DNA of 64,000 bases, from positions 16,738-80,737 of the forward strand of contig JAAVCX010000012.1 in the NCBI GenBank assembly GCA_014802105.1, read 5' to 3'. The notes under the pieces were generated by a model. It did no database searches, was not told the origin of the DNA, and was given only the letters and a program-made list of their open reading frames with translations. This DNA is from Bacteroides sp. GTDB lineage: Bacteria; Bacteroidota; Bacteroidia; Bacteroidales; Muribaculaceae. Positions 8,004 to 17,108 of this stretch are shown here, one piece after another. Every line of letters starts with the position of its first letter. The first letter of the stretch is position 1. The translations under genes and the position numbers were made by a program.

Positions 8004-9365
8004 TCACGGCTTCACCTGCAGACCGACGTCGACCACCCTGACGCGACCGAGTCCCAGACGCGCCTGAAGATAGCTTTCCAGCTCCTGGCGTCGGGATGCC
8101 GGCATAGGTTCGGAATAGGTCACCAGCGCGAGATCAAGAGTGTCCAGACGCGCATTGGCCACCTCGCCAAACACTGCCTTGGTGACCGACAGATATTTCA
8201 CCTGCGGGAAAAGTACCCTTATCTCGGGAGCCAGACGTCCGGCTATGGTATCGTTCTGATGATAACGGTCGATCACCGCAGTCAGCGAGTCGATAGTGGT
8301 TCTGGAGCTTATGATCGATGCCTGGGCCATCTCATAGATGTCGCGCACCGACGATCCGGCCATATCGCCCCACGATGGAGTGTCGCCCTGAATGATCTCA
8401 AGGCGTGTCCCTGCGAGGCCATACTCCTGTAAACGCGAGCTCAGCGCGAGCTCCAGCGAGTCGGCCGGCAGAGCCTTGCCTATCAGAGTGATGGTCAGCG
8501 AGCGGCCGTCGCTGTTCATCTCGGCGTCGCTGCTGAGCACCCTGGTGTTGGGAAACCGACACTCCTCGGCCACAAAGCGGGCGGCATTAGCCGAGAAGCG
8601 ACTCTGTTTCAACATATTGTATGTGAGATAGAGCGAGGGGAGCATCGTGAGCACGGCCACCGTATAAATCAGATGGCGCACCTTGCGCGCACGTGCCGGA
8701 TTATCGTTGGGATGCTGGTGATAGTTCATCAGTTTCACCCCGATGAAAGTGGCCAGAGCGATATATATCGAGTTGATCAGAAACAGATAGAAAGCTCCGA
8801 CAAAATAATTCAGTTGCCAGGTCGCCAGACCATAGCCTGCAGTACAGAGCGGAGGCATCAGAGCTGTGGCGATCGCCACGCCGGGTATCACGTTACCCTT
8901 GCTTTTGGAGCCTATGGCAATGATACCGGCAGCTCCGCCGAAAAATCCGATGAGCACATCATAGATAGTGGGCGACGTGCGCGCAAGCAGTTCGCTATGA
9001 CCCTCGCTCACAGGCGAAATCAGGAAATAGAGTGTCGACGTGAGCACACTGAAAGTCGTGGCCATCAACAGATTGCGTCCCGAGTGCTTGATGAGCTGAA
9101 AATCCTGCACTCCCACTCCCAGACCGATACCGATAATAGGGCCCATGAGGGGCGAGATAAGCATCGCGCCGATAATCACGGCCGTAGAATTGGTGTTGAG
9201 ACCCAGAGAGGCTATGAAGATAGCTATGACAAGTATCAGTATATTGGTGCCTCTGAAAGTGACGCCGTCACGTATAGCGGCCTCGGCCTCATCCTGACTG
9301 ACCAGGTAGCCGTTGAGCGAGAAATATTGGACGAAATAGTCCCTGAAAGCCTTGGCAGAGAACAT
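8004..9365 (-). CDS. DUF389 (TIGR00341-type) multi-pass membrane protein
   Basis: A 453-residue protein. Residues about 40-250 hold six or more hydrophobic segments with the family's conserved GAMLISPLMGPIIGIG and GVAIATALMPPLCTAG motifs. The C-terminal 200 residues are soluble and probably periplasmic or cytosolic. The DUF389 family is widespread but has no established function; the Gly/Pro-rich paired motifs suggest a transport-like core. It lies 26 bp after the Na/Pi cotransporter gene on the same strand, which suggests co-expression and possibly a role in ion or envelope homeostasis. Confidence 0.9.
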   Translation of the reverse strand: MFSAKAFRDYFVQYFSLNGYLVSQDEAEAAIRDGVTFRGTNILILVIAIFIASLGLNTNSTAVIIGAMLISPLMGPIIGIGLGVGVQDFQLIKHSGRNLLMATTFSVLTSTLYFLISPVSEGHSELLARTSPTIYDVLIGFFGGAAGIIAIGSKSKGNVIPGVAIATALMPPLCTAGYGLATWQLNYFVGAFYLFLINSIYIALATFIGVKLMNYHQHPNDNPARARKVRHLIYTVAVLTMLPSLYLTYNMLKQSRFSANAARFVAEECRFPNTRVLSSDAEMNSDGRSLTITLIGKALPADSLELALSSRLQEYGLAGTRLEIIQGDTPSWGDMAGSSVRDIYEMAQASIISSRTTIDSLTAVIDRYHQNDTIAGRLAPEIRVLFPQVKYLSVTKAVFGEVANARLDTLDLALVTYSEPMPASRRQELESYLQARLGLGRVRVVDVGLQVKP

Positions 9366-9391
9366 ATTTTTGACAGAAGCTGAAGATTATG

Positions 9392-11212
9392 TCAGGCGTG
9401 GGAATTGCGCATCAGAGTCTTGATCTCGTCGACCACATTGATCACATAGTCGCCTATCTTCTCGAGCGAGCCGATAATATCCATATAGAAGATACCGGCC
9501 TGATACTCATAGAGGTGATCATTGATATTCTCGATATTGGCCGACCGCATCTGGTTACGCAGGTTATTGATCTCGCGCTCATAGTTATAGGAGGAGATAA
9601 TATCCTTCTCGTCGGCGTTCTCGATAGCATGGAGCAGGAGTATCTCGTTGGTCACAGCAGCCTCTACGGCAATAAACATCGTCTCGATATTGTTGTAGAT
9701 CTCCTCGTTGAACTTGGCCTTGCTGTCGTGTTTGCGCAACATTATCTTAGCGATACTGTAACAGCAGTCGGCCATGCTCTCTATCTCGCCGACTATGCGC
9801 AACATCGAGGCGATGCGATGCTTACCTTCATTTGAGAGTCGACCCTCGGAACAGCGGTTGAGATAGTCCGCAATCTCGATCTCCATGCGGTCAGAGATCT
9901 CCTCATATTTCTCCAGTCTCGAGAACTGGCGTGTAAACTCCTCGGCGCTGTCCTTGTGACGCACTATCTCCTGGGCCATACCGACCATGCGCTGCACCCT
10001 CTGGGCATAGACCACGATCTCCTTCTCGGCCTGGGAGATATTGAGCTCAGAGGCACTCATCATACCGCCCTGGATAAACTTGAGCTGAAACTCCTCCTCG
10101 TGATTGGGACGCGAGGGCACGAGCTTCTCCACGATCTTGACATACAGGCCTGTCATCCAGATCATCACACACAGGTTGATCAGATTGAACACAGTGTGAA
10201 ACACCGACAGACCTATCGACACGCTCTGTTGCAAGGCTGCTACCTTGACCGAGACCGGATGTCCGGCAGGGAGCGAGTTGTCAAAGAGGTGATTGTAGGT
10301 ATCGGGATCGGTGGCCTCGATATGGTTCACATAGGCCGAGAGAGCGGCTGGATCTCCCTGACCGAGCTCCTCGGTGAGCCACTGGGTGAAGTGACAGAAA
10401 GGAAAGAAGATGGCCAGCGTCCACACCGTGCCCAGGAGGTTGAACAGCAGGTGACCCATAGCAGTGCGCTTGGCCGCCACGTTACCTCCCATCGACGCCA
10501 TGAGCGGAGTGATGGTCGTACCTATATTGGAGCCGAGCACCAACGCACACGACAGGTCGAAATCGATCCAGCCCTTGCTACACATGATCAGCGTAATGGC
10601 AAACGTGGCAGCGCTCGACTGTATCACCATGGTCAGCAACATGCCCACCATGCAGAAGATCAGCACCGAGCCAAAGCCCATCGACGTGTAGCGCTGAAGG
10701 AAGGCAAACATCTCGGGGTTGCTCTGAAGATCAGGCACGTATGTACTGATCATATCGAGGCCCATGAACAGGAACGAGAAGCCTATAAAAAATTCGCCTA
10801 TCGATTTATTGCGGCTGCTCTTGCTGAACAGCAGCGGTATCGACAGGCCGATGACCGGGAGCACGAAGGCTGAAATATTGACTTTGAAACCAAACAAGGC
10901 TATGACCCAGGCCGTGAACGTCGTGCCGACATTGGCGCCCATGATCACGGCCATCGACTGGCCAAGCGACATGAGACCGGCATTGACAAAGCTGACCACC
11001 ATGACGGTCGAAGCCGAGGAGCTCTGGATGAGTGCCGTGATGAGAAGACCGGTGAGCATGCCCGTGAAACGGTTGCGGGTCATGGCCGACAAAATGTTGC
11101 GCAGGCGGTCGCCGGCAGCTTTCTGCAAGCCTTCGCTCATCACTTTCATGCCGTAGAGAAAAAGGGCTACGGAACCCAGCAGACAGAGGAAGTCTAAGAA
11201 ACTGTAACTCAT
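9392..11212 (-). CDS. Na/Pi cotransporter family protein with C-terminal PhoU-like domain
   Basis: A 606-residue protein with two inverted-repeat halves typical of the PNaS/NptA family: IQSSSASTVMVVSFV and, later, VIQSSAATFAITLI, each followed by GANVGTT or GSNIGTT. The C-terminal 200 residues are helical, with a PhoU-like pattern (KYEEISDRMEIEIADYL, GEIESMADCCYSIA). It probably imports phosphate with Na+ at the inner membrane. The ATG at 11212 (MSYSFLDFLC) was chosen over an upstream in-frame start because the family begins there. A promoter with good -33 and -7 elements is found 80 bp upstream. Confidence 0.93.
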   Translation of the reverse strand: MSYSFLDFLCLLGSVALFLYGMKVMSEGLQKAAGDRLRNILSAMTRNRFTGMLTGLLITALIQSSSASTVMVVSFVNAGLMSLGQSMAVIMGANVGTTFTAWVIALFGFKVNISAFVLPVIGLSIPLLFSKSSRNKSIGEFFIGFSFLFMGLDMISTYVPDLQSNPEMFAFLQRYTSMGFGSVLIFCMVGMLLTMVIQSSAATFAITLIMCSKGWIDFDLSCALVLGSNIGTTITPLMASMGGNVAAKRTAMGHLLFNLLGTVWTLAIFFPFCHFTQWLTEELGQGDPAALSAYVNHIEATDPDTYNHLFDNSLPAGHPVSVKVAALQQSVSIGLSVFHTVFNLINLCVMIWMTGLYVKIVEKLVPSRPNHEEEFQLKFIQGGMMSASELNISQAEKEIVVYAQRVQRMVGMAQEIVRHKDSAEEFTRQFSRLEKYEEISDRMEIEIADYLNRCSEGRLSNEGKHRIASMLRIVGEIESMADCCYSIAKIMLRKHDSKAKFNEEIYNNIETMFIAVEAAVTNEILLLHAIENADEKDIISSYNYEREINNLRNQMRSANIENINDHLYEYQAGIFYMDIIGSLEKIGDYVINVVDEIKTLMRNSHA

Positions 11213-11289
11213 AAGTTGAGTGCGTGGGGGGATGGAAATGAGTGGACGGGAAAAGTTCAGGTGTCGCTCTGACACTTTTTTCCCGCTTG

Positions 11290-11320
11290 CAAAGTTATAA
11301 CATTTTTTTACTATTTCAAA
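11290..11320 (-). promoter_or_regulatory. Promoter for the Na/Pi cotransporter-DUF389 transcript
   Basis: On the minus strand, TTTG (11320-11317) is followed after 19 bp by TAACTTTG (11297-11290), an exact match to the Bacteroidota -33/-7 consensus. It lies about 80 bp before the ATG at 11212. Confidence 0.65.
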
Positions 11321-11370
11321 CCGGGCCCTGTATTTTCACTCTACTGAGATCCCACATGTCGAAATGATTT

Positions 11371-11404
11371 TTTGCAGCCATGACAATATTTTTTCTTAAC
11401 TTTG
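11371..11404 (+). promoter_or_regulatory. Promoter for the DUF1573-meaB-ruvB gene series
   Basis: TTTG at 11371-11374 and TAACTTTG at 11397-11404 are separated by 22 bp, slightly longer than the usual 19-21. The implied leader to the ATG at 11569 is about 155 nt, AT-rich, and shows no recognised riboswitch. The 356-bp gap 11213-11568 holds this promoter and the divergent one for the Na/Pi gene. Confidence 0.5.
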
Positions 11405-11568
11405 TGTGTTAATCATAGAAAAGACTGTTTTCTTAAGTAACTCTTGAAAATTAATTTATACTATATGTGAGATTTATTTTAGCCAAAATAAAGCCACAGA
11501 GAGTATAAAAGTCTATCACGGGTTACTAATGGAAAAACATTTTGACGTTTAATTTTAAAGAGTTACTT

Positions 11569-11955
11569 ATGAAAAAGATCCTGATGATAGCCATCGCCGT
11601 GGTCTGTGCGCTCGGAGCCTGGGCCAAAGGCGAAGTGACTTTTGACAAACGCACCAACGACTTCGGCACCGTAAAGGCCCATGACGGCATGGTGACGATG
11701 ACCTATGAGTTTACCAACAATACCGACGAGCCCGTCAGCATCGTCACCGTCACCAACGGTGGCTGCGGCTGCACACGCCCCGAGTATCCCCTCCAGCCTA
11801 TCGCAAAAGGGGGCAAGGGAACCATCACCGTCCATTTCAATCCCTCCAACTTCAAGGGTGAAGTGTCGCGATCAGTGAAAGTCCAGTTCAGCAATTCGCG
11901 CAAACGTCAGGTGCTGAAATTTTCAGGAACAGTTTTACCCGGTAAATCCAAATGA
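11569..11955 (+). CDS. Small exported DUF1573 protein
   Basis: A 128-residue protein with a signal peptide (residues 1-19, ending WAKG) and a single DUF1573 domain, an Ig-like (ASH-related) fold. The conserved block TNGGCGCTRPEYP is intact. DUF1573 proteins are abundant in Bacteroidota and have no settled function; the CGC motif could bind metal or form a disulfide. MKKILMIAIAVV is a normal exported start, so the ATG at 11569 was preferred to an upstream TTG. The stop overlaps the next start by 4 bp (ATGA), which couples it to a second, larger DUF1573 protein. Confidence 0.9.
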   Translation: MKKILMIAIAVVCALGAWAKGEVTFDKRTNDFGTVKAHDGMVTMTYEFTNNTDEPVSIVTVTNGGCGCTRPEYPLQPIAKGGKGTITVHFNPSNFKGEVSRSVKVQFSNSRKRQVLKFSGTVLPGKSK

Positions 11956-13046
11956 CACTTTCGGCAAGTCTGCGCCACCTGATGGCGCCCCTCGCTATCC
12001 TGATACTCCCGGCTCTGTCTACCCGAGCCGAAAACCGATGGATCGGTGGCGATGAGCATGATTTCGGTGCCTTTGACGAAGACACCGGCGTGGTCTACTG
12101 TGAGTTCCGTATGGTCAACGAGGGCTCCGAGCCCATGGCTATACTCGGCGCACGCGCCAACTGCGGCTGCACCCGTCCCGAATACTCCCGCGAGCCGGTG
12201 GCCCCCGGCGATACTGCCGTGATACGCGTCGGCTACGACCCCAAAGGTCGTCCCGGACGCTTCGCCAAGAAGGTCTTTGTCGACTGCTCGGCCGCTCCTA
12301 CACGCTCGGTGCTCACCATCACGGGCACCGTCATAGGCTCGTCCAACACCCTGCGCTCGCGCTACCCGATCGAGATAGGCCCCGTGAGGATGCGTACCGC
12401 CGTCATCCCCTACGGACGCGTGCTCAAGGGTGAGACCATGGGACAGTATATCGATGCCTACAACGCCTCGGCCGATACCCTGCGCCCGAGGGTAGAGCAT
12501 AAGCCCAGGGGCATAAATGTCATTGTCCAGCCGGCCGTAGTCCCTCCGGGCGAGCAATTTGTACTCTCGACCATCCTCCACAGCAACCAGATCAACAGTT
12601 GGGGCACCGTCACCGACTCGCTCACATTCTATCCCGACAGCGACTCGCGCGAGGGACGCAAGATCGAGACCGTGGTGATTATCGAGGAGGACTTCAGAAA
12701 GCTCACCCCCGACCAACTCGCCAAAGCCCCGCTGATCGACACCTCCACTACCGCCATCGACCTGCGCTCGCTCAGCCGCTCGGCCGCTCCGGTCAAGGAG
12801 TCATTTACCGTCAGCAATCGCGGCAAGTCGCCCCTGATCATACGCGACATCACCTGCGCCGACAGTGCGGTGAGCCTCGATATGAAGACCCGCACCATAC
12901 GCCCCGGCAAGAGCTCCCGCGTAGACCTGATCATCGACCCCTCCAAGGTAAAGAGCCGCGATCTGCTCAACGCCCGCATCTTCATAATAGCCAACGATCC
13001 GGCCCACCCGACAACGACCGTGCGCGTAGTGGCCGAAATGAATTAA
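11952..13046 (+). CDS. Exported protein with an N-terminal DUF1573 domain and further Ig-like domains
   Basis: A 364-residue protein with a signal peptide (residues 1-26). The N-terminal domain repeats the pattern of the preceding gene, including ARANCGCTRPEYSREP. A second domain from about 140 to 245 and a third from about 265 to 364 (VKESFTVSNRGKSPLIIRDITC, then IDPSKVKSR) look like degenerate copies of the same Ig-like fold, so the protein is probably a three-domain DUF1573 array. It is translationally coupled to the small DUF1573 protein, which suggests that the two act together in the periplasm. The function is unknown. Confidence 0.87.
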   Translation: MTLSASLRHLMAPLAILILPALSTRAENRWIGGDEHDFGAFDEDTGVVYCEFRMVNEGSEPMAILGARANCGCTRPEYSREPVAPGDTAVIRVGYDPKGRPGRFAKKVFVDCSAAPTRSVLTITGTVIGSSNTLRSRYPIEIGPVRMRTAVIPYGRVLKGETMGQYIDAYNASADTLRPRVEHKPRGINVIVQPAVVPPGEQFVLSTILHSNQINSWGTVTDSLTFYPDSDSREGRKIETVVIIEEDFRKLTPDQLAKAPLIDTSTTAIDLRSLSRSAAPVKESFTVSNRGKSPLIIRDITCADSAVSLDMKTRTIRPGKSSRVDLIIDPSKVKSRDLLNARIFIIANDPAHPTTTVRVVAEMN

Positions 13047-13065
13047 TCTTCCCATCTCCAACCCC

Positions 13066-14169
13066 ATGGAACACATCGAAAACGACTCTCAATACAACGG
13101 TCTGACCGTCAATCAAGGCGTCAGCCAGCCCCCAAGTGTCAATCCCTACCTGCGTCGGCGGCGTCCGCGCCCCATGCCGACAGCCGGCGAGCTCGTCGAG
13201 GGTATCCTGAAAGGCGACATCACCATGCTCTCGCGTGCCGTCACCCTCGTTGAGAGTCTCTCGAGCGATCACCACGCCTTGGCTCAAGAGGTGATAGAGA
13301 AATGTCTGCCCCACTCGGGCAACTCCCGACGCATCGGCATCACGGGTGTCCCCGGTGCCGGCAAAAGCACCTCTATCGACGTCTTCGGTCTGCACGTGCT
13401 CCGTCAGGGCGGCAAGCTCGCCGTGCTCGCAATCGACCCCTCGAGCGAGCGCACCAAGGGAAGTATCCTCGGCGACAAGACCCGCATGGAGAAACTCTCG
13501 CTCGAGCAGAACGCGTTCATACGTCCCAGCCCCTCGGCAGGCTCGCTCGGCGGAGTGGCCCGCAAGACCCGCGAGACCATAGTGCTTTGCGAGGCAGCCG
13601 GATATGACAATATATTCGTCGAGACCGTAGGCGTCGGTCAGAGCGAGACAGCCGTCCACTCTATGGTCGACTTCTTCCTGCTCATACAGTTGGCGGGCAC
13701 CGGCGACGAGCTCCAGGGCATCAAACGAGGCATCATGGAGATGGCCGACGGCATCGTCATCAACAAAGCCGACGGCGACAATATACCTCGAGCCGAGCTG
13801 GCCAAGGCCCAGTTTACCAGCGCGCTCCACCTCTTCCCCACCCCCGAGAGCGGATGGACACCCGAGGTTCTCACCTATTCGGGCTACTATGAACTCGGCA
13901 TCGAAATGGTGTGGAACATGATCGACCGATACTTTAACTTCGTTAAGGCCAACGGCTACTTTGAATACAAGCGCTCCAAGCAGGCCCGCTACTGGATGTA
14001 TGAGACCATCGACTCGGAGCTTCGCGCCAATTTCTATCGCAATCCCGAGATAGAGGCCATGCTGGCCGACCGCGAGAAACAGGTGCTCGACAACCGTCTC
14101 TCCTCGTTCATTGCCGCGCGACAAGTGCTCGACACCTATTTCAACCGGGGCAACAACCTCGGCAAGTAG
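13066..14169 (+). CDS. meaB: Methylmalonyl-CoA mutase-associated GTPase MeaB
   Basis: A 367-residue G3E-type GTPase that protects and reloads the cobalamin of methylmalonyl-CoA mutase. Visible motifs are the P-loop GVPGAGKS (residues 94-101), the ASIDPSS-like LAIDPSSERTKGSILGDKTRM, the switch region ETVGVGQSE, and the guanine-specificity NKAD. The length and the C-terminal helical dimerisation segment are normal. No mutase subunits are in the window; in Bacteroidota they are often elsewhere in the genome. It sits between the DUF1573 genes and ruvB with short gaps (19 and 34 bp), so it is likely part of one transcript. Confidence 0.95.
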   Translation: MEHIENDSQYNGLTVNQGVSQPPSVNPYLRRRRPRPMPTAGELVEGILKGDITMLSRAVTLVESLSSDHHALAQEVIEKCLPHSGNSRRIGITGVPGAGKSTSIDVFGLHVLRQGGKLAVLAIDPSSERTKGSILGDKTRMEKLSLEQNAFIRPSPSAGSLGGVARKTRETIVLCEAAGYDNIFVETVGVGQSETAVHSMVDFFLLIQLAGTGDELQGIKRGIMEMADGIVINKADGDNIPRAELAKAQFTSALHLFPTPESGWTPEVLTYSGYYELGIEMVWNMIDRYFNFVKANGYFEYKRSKQARYWMYETIDSELRANFYRNPEIEAMLADREKQVLDNRLSSFIAARQVLDTYFNRGNNLGK

Positions 14170-14203
14170 CCATCCCCACACCTCGTATCTACAAGTCCCA
14201 TAA

Positions 14204-15238
14204 ATGGAACAAAACGATTTCGACATACACGAGCACGCCGCCTCGGGAGCCGACAAAGATTTTGAGAAAGCTCTGCGCCCTTCTCATTTCGACGCCTTCA
14301 ACGGCCAGGAGAAGATCGTGGAAAACCTCAAGGTCTTCGTCAAAGCCGCCCGTATGAGAGGCGAGGCCCTTGACCATCTGCTGCTGTTCGGCCCTCCGGG
14401 TCTGGGTAAGACCACTCTTGCCGGCATCATAGCCAACGAACTGGGCGTCAACCTCAAGGTCACCTCCGGCCCGGTGCTCGACAAGCCCGGAGATCTCGCC
14501 GGCATACTCACCTCGCTGGGCGATAACGACGTGCTCTTCATCGACGAGATACATCGCCTGAGCCGTGTGGTCGAGGAGTATCTCTACTCGGCCATGGAGG
14601 ACTACCGCATCGACATACTCATCGACAAGGGCCCGGGAGCACGCTCGGTGCAACTCTCGCTGTCGCCCTTCACTCTGGTGGGAGCCACTACACGCTCGGG
14701 CATGCTGACGGCCCCTATGCGAGCCCGTTTCGGCATCAACTGCCACCTGGAGTATTACTCCCACGAGGTGCTGGAGCGTATCATCAGCCGATCGGCCGCC
14801 CTGCTCAAGGTCAGGATCACTCCCGAGGCAGCCTACGAAATAGCCATGCGTTCGCGAGGCACCCCCCGCATCGCCAACTCTCTGCTCAGGCGTGTGCGCG
14901 ACTTCGCCATGGTCAAGGGCTCGGGCGACATCGACGCTGAGATAGCACGCTATTCACTCGAGGCTCTCAACATCGACCGCTTTGGCCTTGACGAGATGGA
15001 TCATAAACTCTTGCGCACGATGATCGACAAATTTTCAGGAGGCCCCGTGGGTCTCTCGACCATCGCCACGGCCATCGGCGAGGAACAGGACACTATCGAG
15101 GAGGTCTATGAGCCCTTCCTCATCATGGAGGGCCTGCTCAAACGCACTCCTCGCGGCCGTGTAGTCACCTCGCTGGCCTACACCCATCTCAACATCACCC
15201 CACCCCCCTCACAGCTACCATCCCTATGGCCGGAATAA
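14204..15238 (+). CDS. ruvB: Holliday junction branch migration ATPase RuvB
   Basis: A 344-residue AAA+ motor that drives branch migration with RuvA. Walker A is GPPGLGKT (residues 63-70), Walker B is LFIDEIHRL (about 111-119), sensor 1 is GATTRSG, and the arginine finger/sensor 2 region [20 protein letters not shown] is present. The C-terminal winged helix is intact ([14 protein letters not shown]). The last 13 bp overlap the flippase start, a tight coupling. Neither ruvA nor ruvC is in the window, which is common in this phylum. Confidence 0.97.
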   Translation: MEQNDFDIHEHAASGADKDFEKALRPSHFDAFNGQEKIVENLKVFVKAARMRGEALDHLLLFGPPGLGKTTLAGIIANELGVNLKVTSGPVLDKPGDLAGILTSLGDNDVLFIDEIHRLSRVVEEYLYSAMEDYRIDILIDKGPGARSVQLSLSPFTLVGATTRSGMLTAPMRARFGINCHLEYYSHEVLERIISRSAALLKVRITPEAAYEIAMRSRGTPRIANSLLRRVRDFAMVKGSGDIDAEIARYSLEALNIDRFGLDEMDHKLLRTMIDKFSGGPVGLSTIATAIGEEQDTIEEVYEPFLIMEGLLKRTPRGRVVTSLAYTHLNITPPPSQLPSLWPE

Positions 15239-16710
15239 AGTCTCTCGCTAAAGACACAGCCGTGTATGGCCTGAGCAGTATCATCGGACGCTTTCTCAAC
15301 TGGTGTCTGGTGCCGCTCTACACCCAGGTGTTCCCCTCGGCCGAATATGGCGTCGTCACCTACATCTACTCGGCCGTAGCTCTGGCATTGATAGTGCTCA
15401 CCTACGGCATGGAAACCGGTTTTTTCCGTTTTGCCAACCATGAGCGTTACCACGACCCGATGGAGGTCTACTCCACGGGGCTTATCTCGCTGGCGGTCAG
15501 CTCTTCGGTCTTTATAGTCCTGGCTTTACTCTTCATCAGCCCGGTCTCGGCGGCCCTCCATGCCCCCCACCACCATATATATATAGTGATGATGATTCTG
15601 ACGGTGGCCCTCGACGCCTTCACCGCGTTGCCGTTCAGCTATCTCCGATATGCCCGGCGCGCCATGCGTTTTGCCACGCTCAGACTCATCAATATCGGTC
15701 TCAACATCGGTCTCAACCTCTTCTTCATCCTGCTTTGTCCTATCATCTGGGAGCACGCCCCCGGTTGGATCGCATGGTTCTATGATCCTGACTTCGGCAT
15801 AGGATATATTTTCCTGGCCAACTTGATCTCCTCGGCTCTCAACCTGTTGCTTATTGTGCCCGAACTCACCGGCTTCAGCTGGAAATTCAATCCCCGGCTG
15901 TGGAAAGAAATGATCGTCTACTCGGCACCTCTGCTGGTGCTCGGAGTGGCCGGTATCATGAACCAGACTCTCGGCACCCTGCTCATGCCACAGCTCTATG
16001 CCGACAAGAGCGAGGCAATCGCGGCCGTCGGTATCTATGGAGCCAACTACAAGATAGCCATCGTAATGGTGATGTTCATCCAGGCTTTCCGTTTTGCCTA
16101 CGAGCCGTTTATCTTTGCGCGTGCCAAAGACCGGGGCGAGGATAAACTTCAGAGCTACCGCGACGCTATGAAATGGTTTGTGATCTGTGGCATGTTTATC
16201 TTCCTCGGTGTCATGACCTATATGGACGTGTTGCGCCACTTCATAGCCTCCTCCTACTTCAGCGGCCTGAAAGTAGTGCCAATACTCATGATCGCCGAGC
16301 TGTTTTTCGGCGTGTTCTTCAACCTATCCCTGTGGTATAAACTCACCGACCGCACCATCTGGGGCACCTGGCTCTCCCTGCTCGGACTCGCCGTGACTGT
16401 AGCTCTCAATGTATTGTTAGTGCCGCGCTACGGTTATATCGGTTGTGCCTGGGCCGCCCTCGGATGCTACGGAGTGATGATGGTGGCAAGCTACATAGCC
16501 GGCCGCATACATTATCCTATCGGCTACAATGTGCCCCGCCTGACACTTTATTTCATGCTTGGTATCGCGCTATGGATCCTCGGAGTAGCTATCGCGCCAA
16601 CAGCCCATCCCGTATGGGGAATGGTGATACGCACCCCCCTGCTCCTGCTCTACATCCTCATCACCCTACGCCTCGAAAAAATCCCCCTCCGCTCCCTCAT
16701 GCGGAAATAA
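15226..16710 (+). CDS. Polysaccharide biosynthesis/lipid-linked oligosaccharide flippase (MOP superfamily)
   Basis: A 494-residue, very hydrophobic protein with about 14 predicted membrane segments. It starts [32 protein letters not shown]-like, the typical Wzx/PST opening (kept short here), and has the central [23 protein letters not shown] segment of this family, split by its loop. Such proteins flip lipid-linked sugars across the inner membrane. In Bacteroidota this standalone gene, not placed in a capsule locus, is often found beside ruvB. The start lies inside ruvB. It is the last gene of the plus-strand series that begins at 11569. Confidence 0.9.
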   Translation: MAGIKSLAKDTAVYGLSSIIGRFLNWCLVPLYTQVFPSAEYGVVTYIYSAVALALIVLTYGMETGFFRFANHERYHDPMEVYSTGLISLAVSSSVFIVLALLFISPVSAALHAPHHHIYIVMMILTVALDAFTALPFSYLRYARRAMRFATLRLINIGLNIGLNLFFILLCPIIWEHAPGWIAWFYDPDFGIGYIFLANLISSALNLLLIVPELTGFSWKFNPRLWKEMIVYSAPLLVLGVAGIMNQTLGTLLMPQLYADKSEAIAAVGIYGANYKIAIVMVMFIQAFRFAYEPFIFARAKDRGEDKLQSYRDAMKWFVICGMFIFLGVMTYMDVLRHFIASSYFSGLKVVPILMIAELFFGVFFNLSLWYKLTDRTIWGTWLSLLGLAVTVALNVLLVPRYGYIGCAWAALGCYGVMMVASYIAGRIHYPIGYNVPRLTLYFMLGIALWILGVAIAPTAHPVWGMVIRTPLLLLYILITLRLEKIPLRSLMRK

Positions 16711-16723
16711 TTGATAGTAAAAA

Positions 16724-16779
16724 ATCTCCCGACCGGGACCTGCTTCTATCCATAGGAGCAATTCCCTCGGCCGGGAGAT
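16724..16779 (-). terminator. Terminator of a lost minus-strand gene
   Basis: An extended hairpin: ATCTCCCG at 16724-16731 pairs with CGGGAGAT at 16772-16779, with an inner stem TGCT/AGCA and CTAT/ATAG. On the minus strand the stem runs into TTTTTT, so it terminates leftward transcription, although no intact minus-strand gene now precedes it. The small coding remnant at 16797-16904 ends 17 bp before it. Confidence 0.65.
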
Positions 16780-16796
16780 CAGCAATAGATATTTAA

Positions 16797-16904
16797 TCAG
16801 CGTACTATCACTTTCTGTACCGTATTCCCTTTACGGCAGATGCAGAGACCTGTAGTGGGATGAGAAGCCTTGGTTATATATATCCAATTACGACACAGTG
16901 CCAT
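16797..16904 (-). pseudogene. 3' remnant of a gene with a secretion-sorting-like C-terminus
   Basis: A 35-codon open frame on the minus strand ends TGLCICRKGNTVQKVIVR before its stop and an adjacent terminator. The pattern Gly-hydrophobic-x-hydrophobic-x-x-x-G-x-x-V-x-K-V-hydrophobic-V-R is what C-terminal sorting domains of the type IX (Por) class look like. The similarity probably starts at NWIYITK, and there is a stop codon three codons upstream of the first Met. It therefore looks like the surviving tail of a larger secreted or surface protein gene. The call rests on pattern memory only. Confidence 0.4.
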
Positions 16905-16931
16905 AATTTATACACGATTACCCTCAATAGG

Positions 16932-17069
16932 ACAATTCCGACAATGAAACCGGCACATTTCATACAATAGATTTGGTACAATCCATACAATGAAACAGGA
17001 ACAATTCATACAACGGATTTGGTACATTTCATACAATAAAATCGGGACAATTCATACAACTGTCCCGAT
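16932..17069 (+). repeat. Upstream array: six 23-bp direct repeats
   Basis: There are six contiguous units of exactly 23 bp, starting at 16932, 16955, 16978, 17001, 17024 and 17047. Each begins ACAATTCATACAAT (with one to three changes) and ends in a 9-bp variable part that tends to alternate between a GAAACxGG type and an AGATTTGG type. The last unit diverges into TGTCCCGAT, creating an inverted repeat. The array ends 39 bp before the ATPase start codon. A matching six-unit array in the same orientation follows the gene. Confidence 0.92.
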
Positions 17070-17084
17070 TATTTAGTATCTTTG
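17040..17084 (+). promoter_or_regulatory. Inverted repeat and -7 element before the ATPase gene
   Basis: AATCGGGACA at 17040-17049 and its exact complement at 17061-17070 form a 10-bp inverted repeat with an 11-nt loop, made from the last array units. TATCTTTG at 17077-17084 fits the TAnnTTTG -7 element; no -33 TTTG lies at the right distance. The inverted repeat occupies about -40 to -12 of that promoter, so it could be an operator, or an activator site replacing the -33 element. The predicted leader is about 18 nt. Confidence 0.5.
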
Positions 17085-17108
17085 CACTCAACATCAACCG
17101 ATTGAGTC

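Noticed and set aside
11405-11568. Riboswitch in the long leader before the DUF1573 genes
   Set aside because: No conserved aptamer motif was recognised in this AT-rich leader.
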